Assembly (NCBI GenBank): GCA_012931725.1 | Contig: CM022948.1 | Location: 70,361,455-70,425,454, forward strand | DNA from: Litsea cubeba | Lineage: Eukaryota > Streptophyta > Magnoliopsida > Laurales > Lauraceae | Direction: 5' to 3' | Length of the DNA stretch: 64,000 bases | In this document: piece after piece, positions 1 through 11,545 of the stretch | Position numbering within the stretch: the stretch's first letter is position 1 | Layout of the letters: the number at the start of each line of letters is the position of its first letter | Notes under the pieces: model-generated | The model's database searches: none | Seen by the model: the letters and a program-made list of their open reading frames with translations, nothing else | Told to the model about the DNA's origin: nothing | Translations under genes and position numbers: made by a program

Positions 1-792
1 TCCACTATCAACTTTGGAATTCTCCGAGTCTGAGGCTCAAGAGGATCCCTATCTCTTAAAACCATGGTAGAAATATTAAATATGTGACTGTATGATAGAA
101 GATCAATTTTAATAAATCGATGAAAGTTGAAACCTCCCTCCACGTGTAGGAGATTCATGGATTTTTCTACTTTGAAGTGAATATTACTTTCGCTAGTTGC
201 CATAATTTGCATAAGATTCAATGATATTTCTAGTTCCAAGTGAATGCACTTGGTTGGATTGCCCAGTGCATCAACAGTCTCCTAACTATCATGTGACTCC
301 AGACGATTAATTCCAAAAACACCTTCATGCTGGACGACTTTAATCACCATGTGATTTTCATCACATGAGTGGGCCAGATGACTAGGCCCGCCCTGGGTCT
401 AGTATAACTCCATTAGGATTGCTCCACAAATCAATGTACTGTGGGTTTCCATGTTCTGATCGTGACCACCCACTTAGATCCAATGGAGTCATTGATAGAA
501 TGATAGAATGATATCATTCGTACCAACCCACCAAAAAAAAAATAAAAATAGGATTTTCCATTAAAGTCAAGTCCATCCATGACATGACATGACCTTTTAT
601 AATATAAAAGCCATGTGCAAAACTTGAAAGAGAACTTCTCTCACTGATATGATGCAACACTCGGTCAACGTGAATAAATTAGACCAGAGAGAATTTTATC
701 CCGTGAATGATCGTGGGGCCATCATCATTAGACCGAACCTCCTAATTAATGGACGATCATGTGTTCTCCAATAACCATGCTCTGATACCACA
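1..792 (-). mobile_element. Internal (5' leader side) fragment of an LTR retrotransposon cut by the window edge
   Basis: This stretch lies between the window start and a candidate LTR. Next to the LTR it carries a sequence complementary to the 3' end of plant initiator-Met tRNA, so it would be the untranslated leader of an element read on the minus strand. I see no long open frame and no gag motif here. The rest of the element would lie left of the window. The call rests on the primer site and the LTR-like boundary, not on protein evidence. Confidence 0.45.
779..790 (-). other. Primer-binding site (initiator-Met type)
   Basis: The minus strand reads TGGTATCAGAGC, the standard plant Copia primer-binding site. 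It lies 2 bases inside the end of the candidate LTR that starts at 793. It fixes the orientation of that element as minus. Confidence 0.7.
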
Positions 793-1658
793 TGTTAGTC
801 TATTATTAACATGAACCCTAAGATCGAGAACAACATGATTATCACGAGAAGGATTTAATTAGAGATTACCTCCAGACATCTTGATGCAGAGAGCTTTCTG
901 ATCCTGCTGTCTGATGTTGATGTTGAGATCCGCCCAAGAAAACTTTAGGGAATAACTTCAGTTTCTCTCTCCTTGCCTATAAGCCTTAATGTGTTGAATT
1001 TTGTGAATGAATCTTTATGATGGAAGAAAGACTCTTTTTATAGGTGGAGAGAGGACCAATTATATTCCAATTAGGATTCCATTAGTTTTAATCTCAACCG
1101 TCCATCAAGGTAGAGTTTGTTATGGAATATATCTCTTTAGGAAACCTTATATGATTAAGAGATAGCATGTATCCTATGAAAACGGAATTCCTATAATGAC
1201 CACAATTATGAAAAGGTAAGGACTTGTGGTCTAAGTAAAAGACCTAAAAGTAATTTCCTTACAATCGAGGCCTACTCAGTTGTGGTTATCGATATGCTTG
1301 AGTAGAGTGGTTTCTCTTTGTTGTTCTATTGTAAGGTTGGTGGTGATACCTAATGAAGGGCTAGCCGGCAGTGTATGTGTGTGTGATCTATGATCATTTG
1401 AGTCAGGCACCAATAGGCTGATTTAGCTTCCCGTGGTTAGGGCGCCTCCCCGTAGGTAGAGTTATGCATGCATATGTATCTACCGTCTGCAGATTGAGAG
1501 TTGGACGTACGCCACCGTACCAACTTTGTTTGGGTCACCAGATTCACTTAATTAGGTTGCATTTTGGGCCACAATGGTAATTAGAGGATTTTTTTAATTG
1601 GCCCCGATTTTCACACAAGGATCGGGTTAGGATCCAATATAATCTTGGGGGCGTGACA
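793..1658 (-). mobile_element. Candidate 5' LTR of a retrotransposon extending left of the window
   Basis: On the plus strand the segment begins TGTTAGTC and ends GCGTGACA. On the minus strand it therefore starts TGTCACGC and ends GACTAACA, with the expected TG...CA ends. The primer-binding site lies directly inside its minus-strand 3' end. The partner LTR would be outside the window, so the outer border and the target-site duplication (flank CGGAG at 1659) cannot be confirmed. Confidence 0.55.
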
Positions 1659-2330
1659 CGGAGTGAGGTTGTGCTTGGCCTAGGTGAAGAAGATAAGGCA
1701 TCCTGGGGTGTTGATAGGGGCAGTTTGGCTATGTTAGGGGTTTGGTCCATGGTTAGATGGGACGAGGGATGATGGGTGGTGATGAGTTGGAGAGGCAAGG
1801 GTTCTGATTGTGGAGCGGGTTTGGTTGGATTGTGGCCGTGGTGAAAAATGTTGGGTTCGGTTGGGATAGGTTCGTGTTCGTGAAGGTTTGTGTTGTGGTG
1901 TGAATGGATGAGTTCGATGGGAGAGATGGAGAAGATGAGTGTTGGTCGTGGATGATGAAGAAGATGATGGTGAGAAAAATGATTGGTGGAAGTGGGTTGG
2001 TGAGCATAGAGGTGAAGTGAGGAAAGAAGGAAAGTGAAAAAGGGGGTGTTGCAGAGGTTGATAGGGACCATGTGATGGAAAAGATGGTGAGGCTGATGTG
2101 TGGGTGAAGATATTGGTGAGATTTGCATGTATATATGCAGGTGAGTTTGGTGAGAAGTTCAAGTTCGGTGGTTAGTGACAAAAGTGATGTTGGGGATGAG
2201 ATGGTGAGGATGGCTGTTTAGTTGGAATTTTTGGAATGGAGAACAGAGACGGTGCATTGTTTGAGTAGGTTTTGTGAGATATGCAAGGGATATTGGAGAT
2301 GGAAGGACGAAGGTGAGATTGTGAGGATAG
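1659..2330. other. No recognisable gene; strand-asymmetric, G-rich on plus
   Basis: The plus strand is G/T/A-rich and poor in C. This opens long frames of low-complexity His/Ser/Pro/Thr-rich sequence on the minus strand in more than one frame at once. None resembles a known family. I read the open frames as composition artefacts. Confidence 0.5.
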
Positions 2331-2408
2331 TTGCAACAAAAAGACCCAAGGGAATTTTTGGAACTTTTGAAGAAAAAAAATAGAGGGGTGCTTTGAAATT
2401 GCAATGAG
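2331..2408 (+). pseudogene. LINE (L1-type) ORF2 RNase H fragment, left part
   Basis: Read on plus and joined across the Copia-A insertion, this piece continues in frame into the RNase H remnant at 15978. The join encodes a GVL-stop-NCNEDVLFLFSK segment, close to the plant L1 RNase H pattern GGVLRNxxGEVLxLFSK. The in-frame stop shows decay. How far the LINE runs to the left is not clear. Confidence 0.5.
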
Positions 2409-2602
2409 TGTTATAGAAGAGAGAAACCAAGAGAAAGAGATTAGAGGGAGAAGAGAGAGAGTTTTCTATTATCTCATTACTTGTATGTAAATACAAAGAA
2501 AGAGCCTATTTATAGGCAAAGTACCATCATAATTGAGGAACCCTAATTCTAATCCTAACTCATCTAAAGTGGGCATCCACCCAAGATCCATATCCCATAA
2601 CA
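2409..2602 (-). repeat. Copia-A 3' LTR
   Basis: On plus it starts TGTTATAGAAGAG and ends CCCATAACA, and it matches 15782-15977 with scattered differences. It is followed at 2603 by CTCCCCCTT, which on minus is the polypurine tract AAGGGGGAG directly upstream of the LTR start. That confirms minus orientation. Confidence 0.9.
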
Positions 2603-2611
2603 CTCCCCCTT
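2603..2611 (-). other. Polypurine tract of Copia-A
   Basis: The minus strand reads AAGGGGGAG immediately before the TGTTATGGG start of the 3' LTR. This is the usual site for plus-strand DNA priming. Confidence 0.7.
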
Positions 2612-2869
2612 GGATGACCACCATTCAATGACAGTTGCCTCATTAAAAACCTTGCTAAGGAAAACCCAGTTGAAAAAAACTAAAGCCAAGGGAAAAAGAG
2701 TACAGCATTCTTCAAGATCATTGAACTGGTGTTGGACATGCATAATGCTGCCTCGTTAAAACCTTAACTAGAAAAACCCAGTGAGATAAAACCTAGAAAA
2801 GAAAAAAGAGTATAGTGCACACATGTCCTGAGTAACATACTTCAGGATGCTCCGCGATAAACCACTCCC

Positions 2870-4349
2870 CCTGATGATAACAACCATTTACATAGTTTGA
2901 TGATGAACTCTACGTATGCCATTCTCATATACAAACTTATGGAATACTGATTTAGTAAAGATTTAGTAAAAAGATCAGCCAGGTTGTTACTCGAACAGAC
3001 TTGCTTGACTTCAATCTCATTGTTCTTCTGAAGTTCATGAGTGAAGAAGAACTTTGGTGCTATATGCTTAGTCTTGTCTCCTTTAATGAAACATTCTCGA
3101 ATATATTTTATGCATGCCTAATTATCTTCATCTTCATAGATAATATTCGGGATACCTGCAATATAAGGTAATTGACAAAAACTACAAACATGCTGAATCA
3201 AAGATCTTAGCCATACGCATTCCCGACTGGCTTCATAAAGAGCCAAAATCTCAGCATGGTTGGAAGAAATAGCTACTAAAGTCTGTTTAGTAGAACGCCA
3301 AGAAATGGCGCCATTACCATTAAGAAACACATAACATGCCTATGATTGACCCTTATGAGGATCCGAGAGATAACTTGAATCTGCATATCTTACAAAACCG
3401 AAATCTCTACGATCATAAGAATAAAATATTCCTAAATCAGTTGTTCCATGCAAATATCGTACAATGTGTTCAATACCAATCCAGTGCCTTTCAGTTGGTG
3501 CGGAGCTATATCTGGCAAGTAGATTCACAGAAAATGCAATATTTGGTCTAGTGCATTGTGCCAAGTACATCAAGGCTCCAATAGCACTTAAGCATGGCAC
3601 TTCGGGACCCAATACCTTTTCATTTTTCTCGATGGGATGGTATAGATATTTCTTGTATCAAGAGACCGGACGACCATGGGTGTGCTTAATGGGTGTGCTT
3701 TGTCCATATCAAATTGTTTTAAAACCTTCTCGGTATAATTAGATTGATGGACCAACATCCCATTAGAATTTCTCTCGATTTGCAACCCAAGACAGAATCT
3801 CGTTTTTCCAAGGACTTTCATTTCAAATTCTTTCTTTAAATAATCAGCAGTTTCTTCAAGCTCTTTTGGAGACCCTACCAAATTTATATCATCTACGTAA
3901 ACTGCTAATATTGTAAATCCCTCCAAAAATTTCTTTATAAACAGACACGGGCAAATAGGATCATTTGCATACCCCCTTTTAGACAAGTATTCACTAAGAC
4001 GATTGTACCACTTTCTTTCGGATTGCTTCAGGCCGTGCAATGATCGCCTCAATTGGATTGAGTACGTACTCCTTGGCTTTGTTTCAGGCAAAGGGAATCA
4101 TTTTGGGATTTTCAAGTGAATTTATGTGTCTAAGTCCCCATATAAGTAAGCAGTTACAACATCCATGAGTCTCATTTCTAGGTTTTGAGAGACTACTAAA
4201 CTTATCAGATATCTAAAAGTTGTTGTATCTATGATAGGGGAGTATGTTTCCTCATAATCAATCCCAGGTTTTTGCAGGAAACCTTGTGCCACTAATCGTG
4301 CCTTATATCTAGTAATTTCATTCATTTCATTCTTTTTTCTTACAAACAC
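2870..4349 (-). pseudogene. Copia-A reverse transcriptase and RNase H remnant
   Basis: On minus the pieces 4349-4122, 4091-3588, 3612-3340 and 3330-3118 encode Copia reverse transcriptase and RNase H in several frames. Visible signs are the RT start (YKARLVAQGF, then the TAYLYGDL region), the catalytic box AVYVDDINLVG, the AQCTRPNIAFSVNLLARYS segment, and the RNase H tail with ISWRSTKQTLVAISSNHAE. Stops and frameshifts separate the pieces, so no active enzyme is made. Confidence 0.85.
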
Positions 4350-5239
4350 CCACTTGTAAGCTACAGGGTTAACATCTTTGGGGTTTGTACTATAGGCCCG
4401 AACACACCATGCATGTTTATTAAGAGACTCTAACTCTGCTTTGATGGAACTTTCCCATTTTGGCCAATCATTTCTTTGTCAACATTCATTTATAGAACGT
4501 GGTTCTGTGTCCCAATCATCATCATCATCATTTTTCTTTGATATTTGTGTAGCTACCGCATATGCAAATGCGTCATCGATGACAATATCATTTCTATTTC
4601 ATTTCTCTCTTGAATAATTGTAAAGTATAGAGATCTTTTCATTATCCGGTACCAGTGCCTCTTTCGGGGCTTCCAAAGTCTCACTAGGGACTTCCATTAT
4701 TTTAGAGAGAACAGATTTTACCATAACCTCTTTAGGAGCGTTACGTGCCTCTTCGGAACCTCTTCAGGAGTGTTACGTGCCTCTTTAGGAGGACGTGATG
4801 ATGATTGCTCATTTCTTCTTTTCCGCGGAACTGAGTCCTTTAAACCTATAGGTCTGCCACGTTTCTGGCATATTGCAGATTCTTTTGCTATTGTATTTTG
4901 ACTTTATTTTACAGAGACATTAATCTTAGCAGGTGCATTCATAGCTGACACATGTGACTTTGTCACCTTTGCTGCATAGTTAAATACATCAAGTAATCTA
5001 TTTGCAATTTCTTGTAAGTTAACAATTCTCCGTACTTCATTTTCACATTGTGAAGTTTGTGGATCCAGATGAGATAGAGTGGAAGTATTCCATGTTAATT
5101 CTCGTCGGTCTTTAGGAACGGGTTGTTTTACAGGAACTATACGTTCTTCAGGAACTATCTTATCTCCCCCTAACGGCGGAAATATTGTCTCATCGAATTG
5201 ACAATCGGGAAAACGAGCAGTGAAGACATCTCCTGTCAT
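4350..5239 (-). pseudogene. Copia-A linker between integrase and reverse transcriptase
   Basis: This is the variable region between integrase and RT. A frame at 5239-4904 starts right after the integrase and carries the hydrophilic, Pro/Lys-rich sequence usual here. The stretch 4350-4900 is broken by frameshifts and has short repeats around TTAGGAG and CTTC. No separate gene is indicated. Confidence 0.6.
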
Positions 5240-5248
5240 TGGTTCTAG

Positions 5249-6130
5249 CTATCGAATAATCGATGGAGAGTCATAACCTACATAGATTCTCAATCTACGT
5301 TGTGGTCCCATCTTAGTATGCTTAGGAGCTGGTATTGGGACTTGAACTGCACAACCAGACTTGCGCAAGTGAGAGATATTGGGTTGATGTCCTGATGTAA
5401 GTTGTGCAGGAGAATATTGATGAAAGGCAGTGGGTCGAAGTCTAATTAACATTGATACATGCAACACAGCATGTCCCCAAGTACTAACTGACAATTTGGA
5501 CTGCATCAGCAGAATCCTAGAAATGAGTTGGATGCGCTTAATCATGGATTCAGTTAAGCCATTCTGGGTGTGGACATAGGGGACAAGATGTTCGACAATA
5601 ATTCCTAGAGATGAAAAAAATCCATCAAAAACATGTGATGTAAATTCGCCTGCATTGTTAAGTCTAATAGACTTAATGGGATAATCAGGGAAATGAGCCC
5701 TAAGTTTGATTATTTGAGTTAATAGACAGGCAAAGGCTATGTTCCTAGTTGAAAGTACGCAAGCATCCGACCGACGGGTGGAGGTATCAATCAAAACCAT
5801 AAAATACCTAAAAGGTCCACTAGGGGGATTTATGGGTCCACAAATCATGTCAACTTGTATCCTTTGCAGAAAGGATGGAGATTCGTATGCAACCTTAGCA
5901 AAAGAAGGTCGTGTGATCAATTTTCCTTGTGAACACGGGGTACATAAGTACCCACTGGGTATGGTCAATTGATGGCTCTCTAAAGAATGTCCAAAAGAGC
6001 TATCTACGATCTTTCTCAACATAGTAGCCCCAGGGTGACCTAACCTATCATGCCAAAGCTGTAAAGTCTTAGGATCACTAAGCTTCGGGCTTAGTTTAAG
6101 CTTTGGGCTTGACTTTGTTGCTTTGTTCAT
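5249..6130 (-). pseudogene. Copia-A GAG-pre-integrase and integrase core remnant
   Basis: A 293-codon open frame carries the pre-integrase HHCC-type motif (LWHDRLGHPGATMLRKIV, then CTPCSQGK) and the integrase core. The core shows a first aspartate in QVDMICGP, a degenerate second site (RLNNAGEFTS where RSDNAGEF is expected) and the QNGLTESMIKRI helix where Copia has QNGVAERK-type sequence. Replacement of the catalytic aspartate by Asn suggests an inactive enzyme. Upstream (higher coordinates) the frame is cut by the solo LTR at 6260-7714. Confidence 0.85.
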
Positions 6131-6259
6131 AACCGAATGTGATTCAACATTTAGAAATTATCGTGTAATATAACCCTGAGGAGAGTACACTTAGTTTTTC
6201 TAGTATTTGCTTCTGGCTTTCAATACTAGTAATAATGCATAAATATTCATTGTTACCTT

Positions 6260-7714
6260 TGTTAGTGCCACATTCCTATGAGCACTTGTTTTTGTATTGT
6301 CAATTCCGTGTCGAAGAATCCAAGACCTTGCCTCTCAGAATTTCTCAAGGAAGATCAAGTTTGAAGGCAGAAGATCAAGTCTTGGAAGGCCCGGATTCAT
6401 AAAAGAAGACGTCCATATATGTGCCAACCTATTCAGGTAAATGAGACTCCAAACCAACCAAGACTTGGCCCTAAAAAACCCTTAGTTTAATGGCTTATTT
6501 AATAGAGTTTTAGAGATTATTTTTCAGTTTTTTCAAGACTCAAAACAGGCCTCAGAAGTCGGCTAACCGCCATGGTTTTCGGTCACCTCGCGGTTACTTT
6601 TCCAGAGAGCAAAAACTCTCTTAAAATGGTTTTTTGGTTACCTCGCGGCTAGCCGTTTGAACAGTAACTTCACTATTCACTATTCACTATTCACTGTTCA
6701 CTATCCGTTTGAACAGTAACTTCACTATTCACTATTCACTAGCCGTTTGAACAGTAACTTTACTATTCACTATTCACTGTTCACTGTTCACTATTCACTA
6801 GCCGTTAGAACAGTAACACTATTCACTAGCCATTTGAACAGTAACACTATTCACTGTTCACTGTTCGCTAGCCGTTTTATGACCGTTGGAACTTTTCTAT
6901 AAATACATGAAGCCCATTTTGAACATTAAGGAGTCCAATTTTTGAAGAGCCTTTGTTCTAAATTCTTGTAAACCTTTTCCAAGCTCTAGCTTCTTCCAAA
7001 CGCACTTAGATTCTATTTTGAAAAATCCAAGGGCTTACTTAGCTCTAAGGAGTGTGTTTTGAGAAGCCAAATCTAGGGTATCCTAATCCATAAGGTTATC
7101 TCTCATTTCTACCCTAGAAATCAAACCTCTACAACTTGGTTGTGCATCTCAATGGAGTTCCATCATCAATACCAAGCTAGCTGCAAGAGGTAAAAGCTTC
7201 AATCACGGTTAAAAGCTTCCTCGAACACTTTCGATCTTCATCAAAGGCAAGTGTTCGCCCTTCATTTAAATTTATATCTTTACGACAGTGGATTGAATCT
7301 GTGTGTGTCAACCACTCTAAAAAATTATGTGTGGGGATTAGATCTGTGTGATCGAACGTCAGTAACAAAATTGAGTTAGAATCAGTACTTGTGTAGTTTG
7401 ATTCATTATATTGGAACCAAGGGACTGTGTGACCCTTGAGAGTGGATGTAGGTCTGTGTGACTGAACCACTATAAATCTCTTGTGCCATTTTATCTCTTG
7501 TGCTTACTATCTTGTTTCAAATTAGAGTGTCTCTGATTATTTAAGTACACACACATTGAACTTATAATTCAAACAAGTTATTTTGTTATGTGTTATTATT
7601 ATTCCAAGTTGAGATTAAAATTGGGCTAATAAGTTTAAAATTGGCATTAGAATTCATTTTGTCCTATTCACCCCCCCCTCTAGGACTTATTCATTGAACC
7701 TAGTTGCACTTTCA
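6260..7714. mobile_element. Solo LTR of another retrotransposon, TSD ACCTT
   Basis: The segment starts TGTTAGTGCC and ends GCACTTTCA. It is flanked by the same 5 bases, ACCTT, at 6255-6259 and 7715-7719. No internal domain or second LTR is present, so this is what remains after LTR-LTR recombination. Near its end it has the run ATTCACCCCCCCCTCTAG, typical of long plant LTRs. Removing it rejoins Copia-A protease (7725-8010) with integrase (below 6180), which confirms the boundaries independently. Confidence 0.85.
6667..6870. repeat. Short tandem repeats of TTCACTA/GTTCACTA inside the solo LTR
   Basis: Runs of TATTCACTATTCACT are interspersed with repeated AGCCGTTTGAACAGTAAC units. This looks like replication-slippage growth within the LTR. 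No coding role. Confidence 0.8.
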
Positions 7715-7724
7715 ACCTTCACTT

Positions 7725-8010
7725 ACAGTCTTAATGTGGTACCCATTCATTCTGATGTCTTTGAAACCAATCAAGTTTCTTCGGGAACTTTTTGAGAACA
7801 AAGCATCTTTAATGAAGAGGTGAGTACCAATTAGGTAACATCATATGGGCTCTTCCAGAGCGTTCGATTATTTGCACAGGTCCAGCTATGGTGGATACCT
7901 TTCATGGAATGAACATCAATCATGAGAGAAATTTCTAACTTTTTAGAATGGTGTGTGTTGTGGCACTATCTACCAAACAGAGATTGTCCTCAGTTCCATG
8001 ATCCATACCT
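7725..8010 (-). pseudogene. Copia-A protease remnant
   Basis: On minus the segment encodes the retroviral-type aspartic protease start, with DNLCLVDSATTHTI in place of the usual D-S/T-G-A triad context, followed by a stop and further Copia-like residues. It is contiguous with the integrase once the solo LTR is removed. Upstream (above about 8040) I cannot find the gag and zinc-knuckle region. Confidence 0.7.
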
Positions 8011-8278
8011 TAAACAAAATAATAAACCAATATAACTATGCAATCACATGATAAATCTAAAATAATTAAACCATTCACTACAAATGAGGACATTAATGAA
8101 AAATAAAGATTCCCATTATAAAGGAAAAGTTTAAGAAACATGCATCTCAAATAAGTTGGCCAATGAAAAGTTAGAAGATCAGTTTCTCAACTTTGAGAAT
8201 TAGAATTGCTGGTTCTGTCAAGACTTCAGGCTTGATTTAAAACTTCAGGTTCATAATATATGAAATTAGAACTACAGT
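8011..8278. other. Copia-A leader or gag-side remnant next to CACTA-1
   Basis: AT-rich, with no open frame. From about 8190 it contains the same ACTTCAGG/GGTTCATAAT repeat found on the other side of CACTA-1 at 15087-15360. This shows that the transposon landed inside a tandem repeat of the host Copia. Confidence 0.55.
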
Positions 8279-8289
8279 CACTATAAGAA

Positions 8290-8870
8290 AGTTGGGGTTT
8301 AAGGACGACACAAATTTGTCCCAAAATGTACACATTTCGTCACCGAAACTAATTAAGATGAAAATTTTTCGTCACCCGTTTCGTTGCCAAAGCCTTGTCT
8401 CTAAAAGGTATTGGAGACGAAAAAAATTCGTCATTGAAAAAGATAAATTTGTGACGATTTTCTTTGTCCCCAATACAATCTGTTGGGAACATACTTGTAA
8501 GTAATTAGTGACAAAATATTTTGTCATTAAAGGAAGAAATTAGAGATAAAAATATTTTGTTACAAATATAAAAAATAGAGACGAAATAGTTTTGTCGCGT
8601 TTAATATAAAGGAAGACAAAAAAAATTTGTTAAAGAAGCTACTAGTGGATGACGATTTTTTTTGTCTCCAATCGACACTGTGGGAACATACTTATAAGTA
8701 ATTAACGACAAAATATTTTGTCTTTAGAGGAAGAAATTAGAGACAAAAATAATTTGTCATATATATAAGAAATAGAGACAAAATAATTTTATCGCGTTTA
8801 ATATAAATGAAGACGAAAACAATTTGTCTAAGAAAGTACCAGTATATGATGATTTTTTTTGTAAAATAGA
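8290..8870. repeat. CACTA-1 left subterminal repeat region
   Basis: Degenerate GACGAAAA / TTTTCGTC / GACAAAAT motifs occur many times in both orientations. The block around AAAATATTTTGTC...TAGAGAC is repeated about every 200 bp (8505, 8700). Such arrays are the expected transposase-binding sites of CACTA elements. Confidence 0.75.
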
Positions 8871-9025
8871 AATTCATGCTAACATTCTACTATGTACCAA
8901 CATTCAAATGCCAAAAAAAAATTTAAATATTCAAATATCCTTACAACATTAAAAGCACTTTACCATTACCATTACAAAATAAAAATCCATGCTATCATTC
9001 TACTATGTACCAATATTCAAATGCC
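8868..9025. repeat. Direct repeat around CATGCTAnCATTCTACTATG
   Basis: Two copies of a roughly 45-bp block occur about 112 bp apart, at 8873 and 8985. They differ at a few bases. No coding content is evident. Confidence 0.6.
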
Positions 9026-9946
9026 AATGAAAATTTACATCTTCATATATGATCATTTCATTGTAATGACATTCCAACACCTGCAACAATGTTTAAAAAA
9101 ACTTCATGCATCCCATTTTAACATATAGCAATCTGCTACTCTGCATGCATTTTTTCTTCATGTTGGCTGCATCTTTCCTGCATGGAATCTTTCAACAAAA
9201 AATTTTCTTCAATTTTCATTCAATCCTGCATAAAAAAAGAGCAAGATTAACATATGATTAAGAAATGAAAGGCACAATGACTAATCCTTTTTCTTTTCTT
9301 TTAAATTTAACAAGATCCACAATTTAACAAGAAATGCTGGAAATATCAGTGAAAAAAATGATAGGTTTGAAAAAAAATGTTAGCTGGTTTAATTCTTGTC
9401 TGATTGTTCTTGTAAGATGACAGTTAGACCATCTCTATTCATGGATATGAATGCTCAACAATAAAGAAAAGAGAAGAAATTAAACTCCATATCGTTGAAA
9501 GTCACGTGCTAAAAAGAAAATGTTAAGGATAATGAGATGCGAAATTGACATATTCCTATCCTTATGAGACAACAACAATTCAACTATGAACCTATCACTG
9601 GTTTCCCAACTCTTACTACCTATAGATGGATGGATTGACAACTTTGGGCAACCTGTATTGTATTGTATTGTATTTATAAGAGTTTACAAAGAGAGAACTT
9701 TCGAAGGGTAGAGTTATCACTAGATAGAGTAATACAAAGATAAAAAAGGAATTCAATTAGACAATTCAATTGATGATGATGTCAATGACAACAAAAGAAA
9801 AAGGCAAATTCAACCCAATTCACCAGACAAAGATAATCAAACCAATGCACCCATCAATCAAAAAAGAAAACCAACAAACACCCTAATCACCTCTGTATAG
9901 GCAAGAAAATCCTGAGAATGCATATTTGTTTTATATTAGGAAATAC
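9026..9946. other. CACTA-1 interior without recognised gene
   Basis: AT-rich sequence with no family recognised and no exon with convincing splice sites. It could be captured intron or spacer. Confidence 0.4.
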
Positions 9947-10035
9947 CAGGATTTTTGAAGGGGGGAGTGCAAAAGGGCTGCAGAGATGTTGCAGCTGCTG
10001 CATTACCAGCAACATCGTAGAAATCACTGATCAGC
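9947..10035 (-). pseudogene. Exon-like captured fragment, unidentified
   Basis: On minus a strong acceptor (TTTTCTGCAG) precedes an 89-base open stretch encoding LISDFYDVAGNAAAATSLQ and a Pro/Phe-rich end, followed by a GT donor. It has coding-like character and correct splice borders, but I do not recognise the protein. It is on the same strand as the other captured exons. It is open only if the incoming intron phase is 2. Confidence 0.35.
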
Positions 10036-10420
10036 CTGCAGAAAAGTAACAAAAGAGAGAGAAATCACTCACAACAACTTGTAGAAAAGTAAACAAAGAA
10101 GTTTCAGGAGACCCAAATGACCCAACCAGTCCAACTATAAACACTAACACTAATGAATATTTATTGGGCTCAAGAAAAGAATAGATCCAACTCTGATCTT
10201 ATTCCGAATAGAAACACTGAAATCATGAACTATCCAAAAAGCGCACCCAAATAGTAGGAGCCATCCATAGCTGCATGTCTCTCAAATGATTTTGTACTAG
10301 CCCTTCCAAGTCCCTATGGCCCTAGTTGAATACCGATAACAAGATAGATACATTCAAACGTAAATACAAGCATACAAAAGAGAGCACTGGATGCCTCTAC
10401 CATGAAAAAGAATTGAATAC

Positions 10421-10499
10421 CTCAACGAGGGCAAGGGCATTCAGATTAGGAAATAAAGTTGGCTTAACACCTTTTGCTGCAAAAACTTCTTCTGGTGTC
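10421..10499 (-). pseudogene. Exon-like captured fragment, unidentified (TPEEVFAAKGVK)
   Basis: On minus a TTTTTCTAATAG acceptor precedes a 79-base open stretch encoding TPEEVFAAKGVKPTLF followed by PNLNALALVE, then GAG and the donor GTATTC. The sequence is coding-like but I cannot name the source gene. Its incoming phase (2) matches the outgoing phase of the RCC1 exon at 10834-11011. Confidence 0.4.
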
Positions 10500-10599
10500 C
10501 TATTAGAAAAAGGAAAAAAGAATGCATTAGTTCATCAAAAAATAAATAAAAAGATGTTTAGTAGGATAACCAACATCAAGTGTTCATAATCCTAAACAG

Positions 10600-10730
10600 T
10601 TTATAATAAATACAACTCCTACGACTCCCTCTAGCCCATCTACACCCATAACTCCTACTACTCCCACAGCACCCACAACTCCTACTGCAACTACACCCAC
10701 ACTACATCAAGCTTGCGCTTTTGATTATTC
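10600..10730. repeat. ACTCCTACn-type short tandem repeat
   Basis: Repeats of CCTACTACTCCCACAGCACCCACAACT type occur inside CACTA-1, with no gene assigned. In one plus frame they read as Thr-Pro repeats, but there is no start or splice context. Confidence 0.5.
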
Positions 10731-10833
10731 TATGATGACATATGACCCCTCAGGCCCTCACCAAAAGAATCAATGGCTTACATCAACTCCAACAAACCAC
10801 AACCAAGTTAACAAATGGGTAGAAATCCAACAC

Positions 10834-11011
10834 CTTTTGTACAGCTCGCCACTAGCACCAACTGCCACACTGTGAAACTTTGCAGCAGCCACTATCTTGA
10901 TATAATTGCCTTGAAGTGCATCAACCTTCACTGGAAGCTTCTTTATGTGTGCATTTCCAGTTCCAAGCTGATAATTTGTACCACTACCCCAGCTAAAGAC
11001 TTCTGTAGCAA
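10834..11011 (-). pseudogene. Captured RCC1-repeat exon of an ankyrin/RCC1 protein
   Basis: On minus, after a TTTATTTTAG acceptor, the exon encodes ATEVFSWGSGTNYQLGTG and continues through VAAAKFHSVAVGASGELY. This is the RCC1 blade pattern with its Trp-Gly-x-Gly and Gln-Leu-Gly signatures. It ends at an AAAAG|GT donor. It matches the first RCC1 blade of the plant ankyrin-repeat plus RCC1 protein family. The incoming codon is completed by the previous exon (11546-11691), giving a clean ...PKS-V-ATEVFSW junction. The other RCC1 blades of the native gene are absent, so this is a fragment. Confidence 0.8.
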
Positions 11012-11545
11012 CTAAAATAAACACAGATCATATACATATGAGTCAACAATATTAGCACTGTGCAATATGAAGGAGCAATTTCATAATACTAAAAGGAGCA
11101 TAGATGGCAGTAAAAAACGAAAAGAGAAATTTCGAGCTGTTGGACACCTTTTTCCCCTGAATTTATCAGTTACTATTTCCATAACTATCACTCATATGTA
11201 CGATATTTGAACAAGGTTATCCAATGCACCAAAGACCAAAATCCTAATGATGAAGTGATCTGAAACACCATCCACTCTCTTTTCGTGCTCTCAAATATGA
11301 CTGTTAGAATGTTCGGCTTTCTTCTGCCCCAAAAAAGAAAATTAAAAAAGAAAAGAAAAGAAAGGATTACTCAAATTTGGGTGGGTTATAGCGCATTCAA
11401 TGTAATGCCAACAGAGGGTGAGTTGGATACTTATATGCATATACCACAGGTGCAAAAGAATGTGGTCACTGATAATTAAGAGAGTAAAAATAGAAGAGCC
11501 CCTTGAAAAACAGTGGGCACCAATCATAAACAAATAGTAGCATAC

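Noticed and set aside
1544..2496. Several overlapping minus-strand frames of 80-194 codons rich in His, Ser, Pro and Thr
   Set aside because: They overlap in different frames and follow from a C-poor plus strand. No domain, splice or start support.
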